Source of the DNA: Burkholderia gladioli
GTDB taxonomy: Bacteria; Pseudomonadota; Gammaproteobacteria; Burkholderiales; Burkholderiaceae
Assembly (NCBI RefSeq): GCF_000959725.1
Contig: NZ_CP009322.1
Location: forward strand, 1,178,001-1,242,000
Length of the DNA: 64,000 bases
Reading direction: 5' to 3'
Within the stretch, counting starts at the first letter, position 1. The number at the start of each line of letters is the position of its first letter. The notes under the pieces were generated by a model. It did no database searches. It had not been told where the DNA came from and saw only the letters and a program-made list of their open reading frames with translations. The translations under genes were made by a program, and so were the position numbers. Below, piece after piece: positions 53,289 through 62,178 of the stretch.

Positions 53289-55076
53289 TCATCGCGCCCG
53301 TGCGGCGCGGCGCGCGGGGCGCATCGGGCGCATCGCATGGAAGCGCTCGCGCTTGTGCTCCTCGTCGAAATGGCGCAGGGCCGGCTTGACTAGGTCGCTG
53401 CGCGAGACGATGCCGAGCAGGCGCCGCGAAACCGGATCGTCGAGCACCGGCAGCCGCTCGAGCCCGTGCACGGCCAGCCGCGTGGCCACCAGCCGGCAGG
53501 TTTCGTTCGGCTGCGCGCAGGCGCCGGGCGAGACGCCGCGCAGCGCGGCCTCGAGCGTGGCTTGCCCGCCATGGGCGGCGTCCAGCGCGTCGAGCCGCGC
53601 GCGGTCGAGCATGGCCAGCAGCACGCCGTCGCGCAGCACCGGATAGGCGCGATGGCGCTGGTCGGCGCCGAACTGGGCCAGGCGCGTCGCGGCGATCGTT
53701 GCGTGCGCATCGATCGCCGCGGCATCGCGCGTCATCACGTCGGCCACGTCGTGGCGTTCGAGCGGATCGACGCCGTATTCGCGGTAGATGTGATAACCGC
53801 GTCGCGCGATCTTCTCGGTCATGATCGAGCGCCGCATCACCAGCGCGGAGAAGCCGTGCGCCACCAGGGTGGCGGCCAGGAGCGGCAGCAGCGCGTTGGC
53901 GTCGTGGGTGAGGCCGAAGGCGAACACCACGGCCGTCAGCGGCGCGCCGAGCGTGGCGCCCAAGGTGGCGGCCATGCACACCAGCGGCCACAGCGCCGGA
54001 TCGGTGCCGGGCAGCGCCGCGCCGAGCAGGGTGCCGAGCCCGGCGCCGAGCATCAGCAGCGGCGCCAGCACGCCGCCCGAGGTGCCCGAGCCGAGCGCGA
54101 CCACCCACATCACCGCCTTCACGGCCAGGATCGCGACCACCACCTGCAAGGCCAGGTGGCCGTGCAGCAGGTCGCCGATCACGTCGTAGCCGACGCCCAG
54201 CGCGCGCGGCTCCAGCCAGCCGCCGATGCCGACCACGACGCCGCCCAGCGCGGGCCACCACATCCAGTGCAGCGGCAGCTTGCCGAACGCGTCCTCGGTG
54301 CGATAGAGCGCGGCCGAAAGGCCGCTGGCCAGCGCGCCGGACAACAGGCCCGCCAGCAGGCAGACGCCGAGCGCCGAGGTGGGCGGCGCGGCGGTGACGA
54401 GCGGGAACAGCGGTTCGCCGCCCAAGCAGAGCGCGCGCGCGAAGCCGGCCACGGCGCAGGCCAGCGCCACCGGCAGGAAACTGCGCGGGCGCCATTCGAA
54501 CAGCAGCAGCTCGACGGCCAGCAGCACGGCCGCCACCGGCGTGCCGAACACGGCGGTCATGCCGGCCGCGGCGCCGGCCACCAGCAGCGTCTTGCGCTCG
54601 GCCGCGGTGAGCTTGAAGCATTGCGCGATCAGCGAGCCGAGCGCGCCGCCCGTCATGATGATCGGGCCTTCGGCGCCGAACGGCCCGCCGCTGCCGATCA
54701 CGATTCCCGAGGACAGCGGCTTGAGCACGGCCACCTTCGGCGACATGCGGCTCTTGCCGAACAGGATCGCCTCGATCGCCTCGGGGATGCCGTGCCCGCG
54801 GATCTTCTCCGAGCCGAAGCGCGCGATCAGGCCGACCACCAGGCCGCCCGCCACCGGCACCGCGATCACCCAGGCGCCGAGCGTGTTGCCGGCCGGCGAG
54901 CGGTCGGCGAAGGACCAGTGGCCGAAGAAGAACAGGTTGGTGAACAGGTGTATCAGGTTCAGCAGCACCACGGCCGCGAGCGTGCTGGTCACGCCGATCA
55001 CGGCCGCGAGCAGGGCGATGCGGGGCAGGCGGACATTCGGCGCGAAATCGCGCTTGTGCGGGGCGGCGAGGTGCAT
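53289..55076 (-). CDS. CLC-family chloride channel / antiporter with two CBS domains
   Basis: This 595-residue membrane protein has a CLC core (residues 20-430) and a C-terminal CBS pair (about 445-500 and 525-580). Ion-pathway motifs are GSGGPFGAEGPIIMTGGALG, where Glu in GAEGP matches the gating Glu, and the downstream GSGTSGGVLAPLLMLGAGLG. CBS landmarks are DVADVMTRDAAAIDAHATIA and LERLPVLDDPVSRRLLGIVS. It could exchange Cl- (or nitrate) for H+. CBS domains usually sense nucleotides. It lies 25 bases behind marR, so is co-transcribed. An adjacent HPP gene has CBS domains and shares the MarR site. Confidence 0.93.
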   Translation of the reverse strand: MHLAAPHKRDFAPNVRLPRIALLAAVIGVTSTLAAVVLLNLIHLFTNLFFFGHWSFADRSPAGNTLGAWVIAVPVAGGLVVGLIARFGSEKIRGHGIPEAIEAILFGKSRMSPKVAVLKPLSSGIVIGSGGPFGAEGPIIMTGGALGSLIAQCFKLTAAERKTLLVAGAAAGMTAVFGTPVAAVLLAVELLLFEWRPRSFLPVALACAVAGFARALCLGGEPLFPLVTAAPPTSALGVCLLAGLLSGALASGLSAALYRTEDAFGKLPLHWMWWPALGGVVVGIGGWLEPRALGVGYDVIGDLLHGHLALQVVVAILAVKAVMWVVALGSGTSGGVLAPLLMLGAGLGTLLGAALPGTDPALWPLVCMAATLGATLGAPLTAVVFAFGLTHDANALLPLLAATLVAHGFSALVMRRSIMTEKIARRGYHIYREYGVDPLERHDVADVMTRDAAAIDAHATIAATRLAQFGADQRHRAYPVLRDGVLLAMLDRARLDALDAAHGGQATLEAALRGVSPGACAQPNETCRLVATRLAVHGLERLPVLDDPVSRRLLGIVSRSDLVKPALRHFDEEHKRERFHAMRPMRPARRAARAR

Positions 55077-55101
55077 GGCGGGCAGGAGAAGAAGGGGGTA
55101 G

Positions 55102-55515
55102 TCAGTAGTCGATCCGCGGCACCTGGAAGGCGCCGCGCAGGGATTTCAGCTCGGCGCGGTGCAGCGCGGCCAGCCGCGTCAACACCGCTTCGCCGGCTTC
55201 GAGCAGATGGACCTCGACCTGGCGGCGATCGCTCGCGCTGCTGCGCCGCTCGACCAGGCCGGCGGCCTCGCAACGCGACACCAGCGCGACCACGCCGTGA
55301 TGCTGGGCCTGCAGCCGCTCGGCCAGCTCGCCGATGGTCGCCCAGGCGCGCGCCGGGAAGCCCTTGATGTGGAGCAGCAGCAGGTATTGCAGCGGCGTCA
55401 CGCCTTCGCTTTGCGCAGCGCGCTCGGAGAAGCGCTCGAAGCGGCGCATCTGGTAGCGGAATTCGGACAACTGCTCGAAGTCGCGCTTGTGCAGGACGTG
55501 GTTCGGATCGGTCAT
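55102..55515 (-). CDS. MarR-family transcriptional regulator
   Basis: This 137-residue winged-helix protein shows the MarR core: VTPLQYLLLLHIKGFPARAW, the recognition helix region IGELAERLQAQHHGVVALVS, and the wing RCEAAGLVERRSSASDRRQV. ATG 55515 lies 30 bases downstream of a palindrome at 55545-55565, well placed for autorepression. The same palindrome occurs ahead of the HPP-CBS gene. It is followed by the CLC gene 25 bases later, so MarR probably controls its own operon and the HPP gene. The ligand that releases it is unknown. Confidence 0.92.
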   Translation of the reverse strand: MTDPNHVLHKRDFEQLSEFRYQMRRFERFSERAAQSEGVTPLQYLLLLHIKGFPARAWATIGELAERLQAQHHGVVALVSRCEAAGLVERRSSASDRRQVEVHLLEAGEAVLTRLAALHRAELKSLRGAFQVPRIDY

Positions 55516-55544
55516 CGAAGCTCTGGCCAGTAAAGAATCGGCGA

Positions 55545-55565
55545 ATATATCACAACATGATATAT
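55545..55565. promoter_or_regulatory. Probable MarR operator in front of marR-clc
   Basis: ATATATCA-CAACA-TGATATAT is an eight-base perfect inverted repeat, 30 bases upstream of marR. Its core, ATATCACAACATGATAT, differs at one base from the site at 56839-56855. Confidence 0.75.
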
Positions 55566-55622
55566 GTGACCGAAATCCAGGCTGGAAACGGCGAAACACG
55601 ATATGAAGGATTGGTTTGCCGC

Positions 55623-56801
55623 TCAGGCGGCCTGCAGGACCTGGGTGCGCCGGTACAGCGCCGAGATCAGGTCGGCCTGCGTGACCAGCCCGACCAGGCG
55701 CGCCGCGGCGTCGACCACCACGATCACCGGCTCGCCGGCCTCGGCGAACAGCGGCACCAGGTCGGTGACCGGCTCGGTCGAGAGGATGCTGGGCACGCCG
55801 GTGAGGATCGCCTGCTGGATGGTCGGGTCGCATTTCGCGTCGAGGATGGCCGGATCGCGCCGGGATGCCGGGCTCGCGGCCGCGGCGAGCGGGGCCAGCC
55901 GCGCGCGGGTGACGATGCCGAGCACCCGGCGCGCGGCGTCGACCACCGGCAGCGTCTCGGTGCCGTGTCGATCGAACATGGCGAGCGCGCTCGACACGCG
56001 GGTTTCCGGGCCGAGGCTCGCCGCCGGCCGGGCCACCAGGTCGGCGCAGCTCATGGCGCCGAAGGTGCGCGCGTAGGCGTGCAGCTCGGTTTCGCGCAGC
56101 AGCGCGTCGAGATCGTCGGTGGAGACGTCGAGCCATTCGGTGCGACGCTTCAGGACCGCCTCCAGGTCCTCGCGCGAGAAGCCGCGCGCCGATGGCCGCC
56201 GCGCATCACGCGGGGCTGCCGCGCGATGCGGATAACGATGGCCGGTGAGGGCGTGATAGACCAGCGCGGCGGCCAGCAACGCGGCCGATTGCACGGCGAT
56301 CGGCTCGAGCACGAAGCCGAAGCCGAGCGCATGCACCGAGGGGCCGCCGACCACCGCCGTCAGGGCCACCGCGCCCGAGGGCGGATGCACGCAGCGCAAG
56401 GCCAGCATCGCGCCGATCGCGAGGGCGATCGCCAGCGAGGCGGCCAGCACCGGGTCCGCGATCCAGCGCGCGCAGGCCACGCCGACCGTCGCTGCCACCA
56501 GGTTGCCGCCCATCAGCGACCACGGCTGCGCCAGCGGGCTGGCCGGCACCGCGAACAGCAGCACGGCCGAGGCGCCCATCGGCGCGACCAGCAGCGGCAC
56601 CGCCTCGGGGATACCGGGCAGCAGGCGCATGCTGATGCCCACGCAGGCGATCCCGACCAGCGCGCCGAGGCAGGAGCGCAGCCGCTCGCGCGCGCCGAGC
56701 GTGACCGGCGAGGGCGCGAAACCCAGCAACCAGGCGCGCAGGCGGGCGGCGAACGACGGGGACGGTGAGGGCGGCGATGGCGGCAGGGAAGCGGGCGGCA
56801 T
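55623..56801 (-). CDS. HPP-family membrane protein with C-terminal CBS domains
   Basis: This 392-residue protein has an HPP domain (residues 15-190) with four or five membrane segments and the signature CVHPPSGAVALTAVVGG. Residues about 250-385 hold a CBS pair (MFDRHGTETLPVVDAARRVL and GEPVIVVVDAAARLVGLVTQ). Plant and cyanobacterial HPP proteins act in nitrite transport, so an anion role here is plausible but not proven. Neighbours on the same strand are marR and the CBS-containing CLC gene. A MarR-type site lies 38 bases upstream of the ATG at 56801. Confidence 0.88.
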   Translation of the reverse strand: MPPASLPPSPPSPSPSFAARLRAWLLGFAPSPVTLGARERLRSCLGALVGIACVGISMRLLPGIPEAVPLLVAPMGASAVLLFAVPASPLAQPWSLMGGNLVAATVGVACARWIADPVLAASLAIALAIGAMLALRCVHPPSGAVALTAVVGGPSVHALGFGFVLEPIAVQSAALLAAALVYHALTGHRYPHRAAAPRDARRPSARGFSREDLEAVLKRRTEWLDVSTDDLDALLRETELHAYARTFGAMSCADLVARPAASLGPETRVSSALAMFDRHGTETLPVVDAARRVLGIVTRARLAPLAAAASPASRRDPAILDAKCDPTIQQAILTGVPSILSTEPVTDLVPLFAEAGEPVIVVVDAAARLVGLVTQADLISALYRRTQVLQAA

Positions 56802-57194
56802 GAGTCAGGCGAAGGGCGGCGATCGGTAGCCGCGAATTATATCGCAACATGATATTTATCATGGTGCGATCAGGGTGATCGTGGTGCGTACATGTGCGGA
56901 TTCGGGGCGTCATGCGGCCATGGTGGTGCGTATCGTGACGATGGCCGGCGCACCCGTCACGGTCCTGTCGCCTAGCTGAACAAAATGAAATCGTGATGCG
57001 CCCATGCACGATTTCACCTGCTCAGGCGTACAATTCGCGCCAACTTCGATTGTTTCAGATCAAATTCCACAAACATGCCGCCCGCGATCCCGATCCCCAG
57101 CCTGCTTCACCGGCCGAGGTCGAGCCATCGCCGGACGTGCCGCGCGGCCCGGGCCGTCGCGGCTTTGCTCGATCCCTCGTTTCCCTGATCCCCC
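56802..57194. promoter_or_regulatory. Divergent region between HPP and LysR genes
   Basis: About 390 bases. It contains the palindromic MarR-type site at 56839-56855 and AT-rich sequence (57035-57075) before the LysR gene. Confidence 0.5.
56839..56855. promoter_or_regulatory. Second copy of the MarR-type operator, upstream of the HPP gene
   Basis: ATATCGCAACATGATAT matches the marR-proximal site in 16 of 17 positions and lies 38 bases ahead of the HPP ATG, overlapping the expected promoter. Confidence 0.72.
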
Positions 57195-58151
57195 ATGGAC
57201 ATGCTCGAAAACATGCGGCTGTTCGTGCGCGTCGTCGAGGCCGGCAGCTTCACCGCCGTCGCCAAGGAAATCGCCGCCACCACAGCGCAGGTATCCCGCG
57301 CCGTCTCGAACCTCGAGGCGCACGTTCAGACGCGCCTGCTGCATCGGACCACGCGCCATCTCGGCCTGACCGAAAGCGGGCAGCGCTATTTCGAACGCTC
57401 GAAATCGATCCTCGCCGAGATCGACCACGCCAATGCCGAGGCGCGCAACGCGCTGCTCAAGCCGAGCGGCAGGATGCGCATCCACGCGATGACCGGGCTG
57501 GGGCAGAGCCACGTGGTGCCGGCGGTGGTCCGCTACCAGGACGACAATCCCGAGGTATCGGTGGACCTGACGCTCGCGCAGCGCATGCCGAACCTGGTCG
57601 AGGAAGGCTACGACGTGTCGATCGTGACCGCCGCGCAACTGCCGGATTCGGGTTACGTGGCGCAGACCTGCGGGGAGAGCTGCAGCGTGCTGGTGGCCTC
57701 GCGCGATTACCTGGCGCGCCACGGCACGCCGAAGACGCCCGACGACCTGCTCAAGCACGTGTGCCTGCGGCTCGACACGCCGTCCTCGCCGGGCGGAGAG
57801 TGGCGGCTGGAGCGCAACGACGGCGAGGAGCAGCATTTCGACCTGCCGCCCTCGCCGTTCCAGGTGAACGTGCCGGATGCGCTGGCGGTGGCGCTGCGTG
57901 CGGGGCGGGGGATCGGCTCGATCGCGCTGTACACGGCGATCGACGACCTGCGCTCGGGGCGCCTGGTGCGCGTGCTGCCGAACTACCGGCTGCACACCAT
58001 CCACGTGTATGCCGTCTACGCCTCGCGTCGCTACCTCGACGCCAAGACGCGGACCTTCCTCGACCACCTGCGCACCACCCTGACGCCGGCGCTCGCCCAC
58101 GACCTGGTCGAACTGGAGCGCCTGGCCAGCCCCGTCGCGACGGGCGCCTGA
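57195..58151 (+). CDS. LysR-family transcriptional regulator (CrgA/DsdC-like subgroup)
   Basis: This 318-residue protein has the LysR DNA-binding domain: MDMLENMRLFVRVVEAGSFT, AVAKEIAATTAQVSRAVSNL and LLHRTTRHLGLTESGQRYFE. The effector domain is at about 95-300. Transcription converges with the Ca2+/H+ antiporter gene and runs divergently from the HPP gene. Its target is therefore unclear; the HPP promoter is the only divergent partner. The subgroup is often autoregulated or controls efflux genes. A GC hairpin follows the stop. Confidence 0.92.
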   Translation: MDMLENMRLFVRVVEAGSFTAVAKEIAATTAQVSRAVSNLEAHVQTRLLHRTTRHLGLTESGQRYFERSKSILAEIDHANAEARNALLKPSGRMRIHAMTGLGQSHVVPAVVRYQDDNPEVSVDLTLAQRMPNLVEEGYDVSIVTAAQLPDSGYVAQTCGESCSVLVASRDYLARHGTPKTPDDLLKHVCLRLDTPSSPGGEWRLERNDGEEQHFDLPPSPFQVNVPDALAVALRAGRGIGSIALYTAIDDLRSGRLVRVLPNYRLHTIHVYAVYASRRYLDAKTRTFLDHLRTTLTPALAHDLVELERLASPVATGA

Positions 58152-58156
58152 GGAAC

Positions 58157-58183
58157 GCGGCGGCGCGGGAACGCCGCGCCGCC
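58157..58183 (+). terminator. GC-rich hairpin after the LysR gene
   Basis: CGGCGGCGCGG and CCGCGCCGCCG make a perfect 11-pair stem with a five-base loop, six bases after the stop. No U-run follows, so it may only pause transcription or act with Rho. Confidence 0.5.
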
Positions 58184-58193
58184 GCTTGCGGGT

Positions 58194-59279
58194 TCAGTGC
58201 GTGATCGACAGGAACAGATAGGCCGCGAACAGCGACAGGTGGACCACGCCCTGCAGCACCGTGGTGCGGCCGGTGCCGAGCGTGAGCGTGCTGACCAGCA
58301 GCGTGAGCGCGAGCAGGGCGGTTTCCATCGGGCCGACGCCGAGCGTCAGCGGCTGGCCGGTCCAGACGAACACGGCGGCCACGGTGGGGATGGTCAGGCC
58401 GATGCTGGCGAGCGCGGAGCCCAGTGCCAGGTTGAGGCTGGTCTGCAGCCGGTTCGCGCCGGCCGCGCCGACCGCTGCCAACCCTTCGGGCAGCAGCACC
58501 AGCGCGGCGATCACGATGCCGACCGTGGCCTCGGGCGCGCCCAGTTGCGCCACGCCGCGCTCGACCGCCGGCGACAGCAGCTTGGCGAGCAGCACCACGG
58601 CCACCAGGCTGATGAACAGGAAGCCCAGGCTGGTCAGCGCGGTTCTGCTGCTCGGCGGCACCGCGTGGACCGATTCGTCGGCCGTGTCGGGCACCAGGAA
58701 ATAGTCGCGGTGGCGCACTGTCTGCACGAACACGAACATGCCGTAGAGCACCAGCGAGGAGACGCCCGCGAAGGCGAGCTGGGACGTGGAGAACTGCGGG
58801 CCGGGCGCCGCGCTCAGGTAGTTCGGCATCACCAGCGAGAGCACCGACAGCGAGGCCAGCACGGCCAGCGCCTTGTTGGCGCCGCGCCCCTGGAAATCCT
58901 GCTCGCCGTGCTTCCAGCCGCCGACCAGCAGGCACAGGCCGACGATCCCGTTGCAGACGATCATCACCGCGGCGAACACCGTGTCGCGCGCGAGGCCGGC
59001 CTTCTCGGGGCCGGAGGACAGCATCACCGAGACGATCAGCGCGACCTCGATGATGGTCACGGCCACCGCCAGCACCAGGGTGCCGAACGGCTCGCCGACG
59101 CGGTGCGCGACCACCTCGGCATGGTGGACGGCCGCGAACACCGAGCCGGCCAGCGCCACCGCGATCAGCGCGATCGCGAAACTCTCGCCGGGAATGAAGC
59201 GCGACAGGCCGAGGATCAGCCACGCGGCAATAGGCGCCCAGAGGGTCCAGCGAGGCAGGGCATTCGAGGAGTGCGGCAT
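58194..59279 (-). CDS. Calcium/cation:proton antiporter (ChaA/CAX type)
   Basis: This 361-residue inner-membrane protein has about 11 membrane segments. The two alpha-repeat motifs typical of CaCA antiporters are visible: AVAVTIIEVALIVSVMLSSG and LVLLPEGLAAVGAAGANRLQ, each with the key acidic residue. ATG 59279 (MPHSSNALPR) is chosen; the open frame runs on upstream to 60713 but is not protein-like. It should export Ca2+ or Na+/K+ in exchange for protons. It is convergent with LysR and followed upstream by higA on the same strand, with no likely functional link. Confidence 0.93.
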   Translation of the reverse strand: MPHSSNALPRWTLWAPIAAWLILGLSRFIPGESFAIALIAVALAGSVFAAVHHAEVVAHRVGEPFGTLVLAVAVTIIEVALIVSVMLSSGPEKAGLARDTVFAAVMIVCNGIVGLCLLVGGWKHGEQDFQGRGANKALAVLASLSVLSLVMPNYLSAAPGPQFSTSQLAFAGVSSLVLYGMFVFVQTVRHRDYFLVPDTADESVHAVPPSSRTALTSLGFLFISLVAVVLLAKLLSPAVERGVAQLGAPEATVGIVIAALVLLPEGLAAVGAAGANRLQTSLNLALGSALASIGLTIPTVAAVFVWTGQPLTLGVGPMETALLALTLLVSTLTLGTGRTTVLQGVVHLSLFAAYLFLSITH

Positions 59280-59386
59280 CGGGGATCCTTGGGGCGGTGT
59301 GGAGGCGGGGGAAATTCTAACAGGCGCGGGCCGGTGTTCCGGCCCCGCGATACCCGGATGCGACGAATGGAGCGGCCGGCTCCGGC

Positions 59387-59710
59387 TCAGGGCGCCGCGC
59401 CGGTGGAGCGCGCATCGACCTTGCGGTCGATCTCGTCGCGGTTCGGCAGGGTCTTGATGTCGTAGTCGGCCTGCAGGGCCAGCCAGAACTCCGGCGTGGT
59501 GCCGAAGTAGCGCGACAGGCGGTAGGCCGTGTCGGCGGTGATGCCGCGCCGCTCGTTGACGATCTCGTGCATGCGGGTGGCCGGCACCATCAGCGCCAGC
59601 GACAGCGCGTTGACGCTGAGCGCGAGCGGCACCAGGAACTCCTCGCGCAGGATTTCGCCGGGGTGGATGGCGGGCATCGCGTTGACGGGCTTCACACTCT
59701 TGGCATTCAT
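59387..59710 (-). CDS. higA: HigA-family antitoxin
   Basis: This 107-residue XRE-type protein has the HigA pattern: MPAIHPGEILREEFLVPLAL at the start, the helix-turn-helix SVNALSLALMVPATRMHEIV, then NERRGITADTAYRLSRYFGT and TPEFWLALQADYDIK. It binds and neutralises the toxin encoded 18 bases upstream and usually represses the operon. Toxin-first order is normal for HigBA. Confidence 0.94.
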   Translation of the reverse strand: MNAKSVKPVNAMPAIHPGEILREEFLVPLALSVNALSLALMVPATRMHEIVNERRGITADTAYRLSRYFGTTPEFWLALQADYDIKTLPNRDEIDRKVDARSTGAAP

Positions 59711-59728
59711 GCGGACCTCGCGGCTGAA

Positions 59729-60007
59729 TCAGTGGTAATCGACGATCTCGACGAGCTCGGGCCCCCGGCTGCTCCAGACGAAACAAAGGCGCCAGCGCTC
59801 GTTGATCCGGATGCTGTATTGCCCCGCGCGATCGCCGAACAGGCCTTCGAGTTGGTTGCCGGGCGGCACGGCCAGGTCGCGCAGCGCCTGGGCCGCATCG
59901 AGCATGGCCAGCTTGCGCCGGGCCACTTGTGCCACGGCACCCCAGGCCGGCGGCGATTCGCCGGCGAACAGCGCGGCGGTGCGCTTGCATCGGAATGACT
60001 GGATCAT
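59729..60007 (-). CDS. higB: HigB-family toxin (RelE/ParE superfamily)
   Basis: This 92-residue protein has the compact HigB fold: MIQSFRCKRTAALFAGESPP, the helical AVAQVARRKLAMLDAAQALR, and the core GDRAGQYSIRINERWRLCFV followed by WSSRGPELVEIVDYH. HigB is a ribosome-dependent mRNA interferase. Start 60007 is chosen; further upstream the frame is not conserved-looking. The promoter and HigA operator should lie in 60008-60050, where an AT-rich patch with GTATAACGTG is seen. Confidence 0.93.
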   Translation of the reverse strand: MIQSFRCKRTAALFAGESPPAWGAVAQVARRKLAMLDAAQALRDLAVPPGNQLEGLFGDRAGQYSIRINERWRLCFVWSSRGPELVEIVDYH

Positions 60008-60249
60008 AATGGAGTGGGTATAACGTGTAAAGTAATACGCGACCCAATCCGCGCAGATGTGCGGATTTGCCCGCGAGCCCCCTCGACTGTGAACCCCGCG
60101 CTCGCCGCGGCCCATTCGTCCAAATGGCCAGCGCGGGCGCGCGGCGCTGCACTACAATGGCGCCGGCCCGGGATTCGGCCGCCTTCGCGAGCGGCCCCGA
60201 GGCTCGATCCGCATCCCGCTTTCGCACGATCCCTTGATCCTTCCGACCG

Positions 60250-60918
60250 ATGATCATTGACCGCCTGATTTCCGAGATCCTGTTCGGCTTTACCGGCCTG
60301 ATGGGCATCATCAACCCCTTCGGCATCGCCTTCCTGTTCCTCGAGCGCACCGATTCGCTCACCGAGCGGCAGCGCGCCGTGCTCGCGCGCAAGGTGGCGA
60401 TCAACGCCTTCATCGTGCTGCTGGTGGCCTTCTTCCTCGGCACCCCGGTGCTGCATTTCTTCGGGATCTCGATGGAGGCGCTGCGCATCGGCGGCGGTTT
60501 CGCGGTGGCCGTGTCGGGCTGGCAGATGCTCAACGCGCCCGACGTGCCGGGCGGCGACGCGGCCGTCAAGCCGATCGACCCGCGCAACGTGATGGCGCGC
60601 GCCTTCTTCCCGCTGACGATTCCGCTCACGGTCGGCCCCGGCTCGATCGCCACCGCGATCGCGCTGAACGCCAATCGCACCCACAAGCTCTCGGAATTCC
60701 TGCTCTCGAGCATCGTCTCGGTGGCCGTGTCGGCGCTGGTCGCGCTGGTGATCTGGCAGACCTACAGCCGCGCCGAGGTGCTGGCCCGCTATCTCGGCAC
60801 CGAGGGCACCAAGGTCGCGCAGCGCGTGTCGGCCTTCCTGCTGTTGTGCGTCGGCGTGCAGATCATGCTGACCGGCTTCTCGGCCTTCCTGCAGCCGCTG
60901 GCCGACCAGATCAAGTAA
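60250..60918 (+). CDS. MarC-family integral membrane protein
   Basis: A 222-residue protein with six predicted membrane segments. Family signs are LMGIINPFGIAFLFLERTDS, NAFIVLLVAFFLGTPVLHFF, GISMEALRIGGGFAVAVSGW and the second repeat FFPLTIPLTVGPGSIATAIA. MarC was once tied to multiple antibiotic resistance, but that role was refuted; the true function is unknown. It starts divergently from higB, with about 240 bases between. Confidence 0.92.
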   Translation: MIIDRLISEILFGFTGLMGIINPFGIAFLFLERTDSLTERQRAVLARKVAINAFIVLLVAFFLGTPVLHFFGISMEALRIGGGFAVAVSGWQMLNAPDVPGGDAAVKPIDPRNVMARAFFPLTIPLTVGPGSIATAIALNANRTHKLSEFLLSSIVSVAVSALVALVIWQTYSRAEVLARYLGTEGTKVAQRVSAFLLLCVGVQIMLTGFSAFLQPLADQIK

Positions 60919-61035
60919 AGCCTCGGGAGGGCAGCGCGCCGGCCGTTGGTGGACGCGCGGCGCGCGCCGGGGCCTGGAATCGAGCCGCGGAGGATGACGG
61001 CGCCGCGCCGCGCGGGCGGGCGCCGGGTTGATGCG

Positions 61036-61905
61036 TCAGGCGCCGGTGGCGGCGCGCAGCGGGTAGGTGAACAGCGCGAAGTGGATCAGGTCGAAGCCCG
61101 CATGGGCGAGCCAGGCCGCGCGCAGGCCGCCGAAGCGGTAGGCCAGGCCGTAGCCGATGCCGGCCAGCGTCGCGAAGCCGATCAGCGCGATGCCGCCCGA
61201 GGCGTGGGTGGCCGCGAACAGCAGCGAGGCGACCAGCACCGCCAGCCATTGCCCGCCGCCCACGCGGGCCAGCGCGATCTCCAGGCCGCGCTGCACCCAG
61301 CCGCGGTAGAAGGCCTCCTCGGCCAGCGCCACGATCAACAGGTTGTTGACCAGCCAGAGCCAGCCGAACGCCGGCCATTTCGGCGCGAAACCCACCGCGC
61401 CGGCCGTCAGCGCGACCGCCAGGCAGACCAGCGCGGTGCCCGCGGCCGAGGCCGCGCCGATCGGCACCGCCTTGCTCCAGCGCGCGGCGCGCACCGCCGA
61501 GGGCAGCACCCACAGCAGCCAGAGCCCGACCAGCGCCTTGTCGGCGTTCAGGTACATGGTGAACGGCACCGCGTCCGGCGTGACGCGCAGCGCGTGGATC
61601 ACGCGCAGGTTGTGGAAGCCGGGCAGCCAGTGTTGCGACAGGGCGTAGCCCAGCACCGTGAACAGCACGCCGCCGGCGATGCGCAGCGGCCAGGCGCGCG
61701 TGCCGGCGATCGCCCAGGCGGCGAGCGCGAGACCGGCCAGCGGCGCCAGCGCGATCGGCGCGAGCTGGCCCAGCGCGAAGGCCGCGCCATAGCCGACCAG
61801 GGCCAGGATCAGGCTCGCGATTCGGAGCCGGGGACACCACGCGAGCAGCGCGGCGGCGAAGATCGCTGCCCAGGGCAACAGCATCGTCGTCGGGAAATCG
61901 GACAT
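61036..61905 (-). CDS. CPBP-family intramembrane metalloprotease
   Basis: This 289-residue protein has about eight membrane segments. The CPBP/Abi motifs are all seen: motif 1 EEAFYRGWVQRGLE in LIVALAEEAFYRGW, motif 2 in ASLLFAATHASGG, and motif 3 in LAHAGFDLIHFALF. The glutamates and histidines form the active site. Bacterial members may cleave membrane peptides or process bacteriocin-like leaders; the substrate is unknown. It is longer than usual at the N-terminus. It converges with marC. Confidence 0.92.
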   Translation of the reverse strand: MSDFPTTMLLPWAAIFAAALLAWCPRLRIASLILALVGYGAAFALGQLAPIALAPLAGLALAAWAIAGTRAWPLRIAGGVLFTVLGYALSQHWLPGFHNLRVIHALRVTPDAVPFTMYLNADKALVGLWLLWVLPSAVRAARWSKAVPIGAASAAGTALVCLAVALTAGAVGFAPKWPAFGWLWLVNNLLIVALAEEAFYRGWVQRGLEIALARVGGGQWLAVLVASLLFAATHASGGIALIGFATLAGIGYGLAYRFGGLRAAWLAHAGFDLIHFALFTYPLRAATGA

Positions 61906-62178
61906 TTCGGGGAAGGATGAGCCAAACGGGCGCTCATCATAGCCTGCGTCGGGCGGTTTCCGCGTCGAGGAAATGTAGCGAGGACGGCGGCCGGCAGGGC
62001 GCGCGGCCGTCGCGGCCCGTCGATCGAGGCCGGGCGATGCGGGTCAATGCAGCCTGAGCCGCCCGAGCGGCCGGCATGGCGGACGAGCCCCGTCAGGCCG
62101 CCGCTGCGGGCCCGCCGTCGTCGGCAAGGCGCCGGCGCTGCGGCGGGCTCGCCGCGCGGGTCCGCCGGGGCTCGGTTT

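Noticed and set aside
59280..60713. Long upstream extension of the cation antiporter frame
   Set aside because: It runs antisense to or across the higBA and marC region and has no membrane-protein character. The start at 59279 suits the family length.
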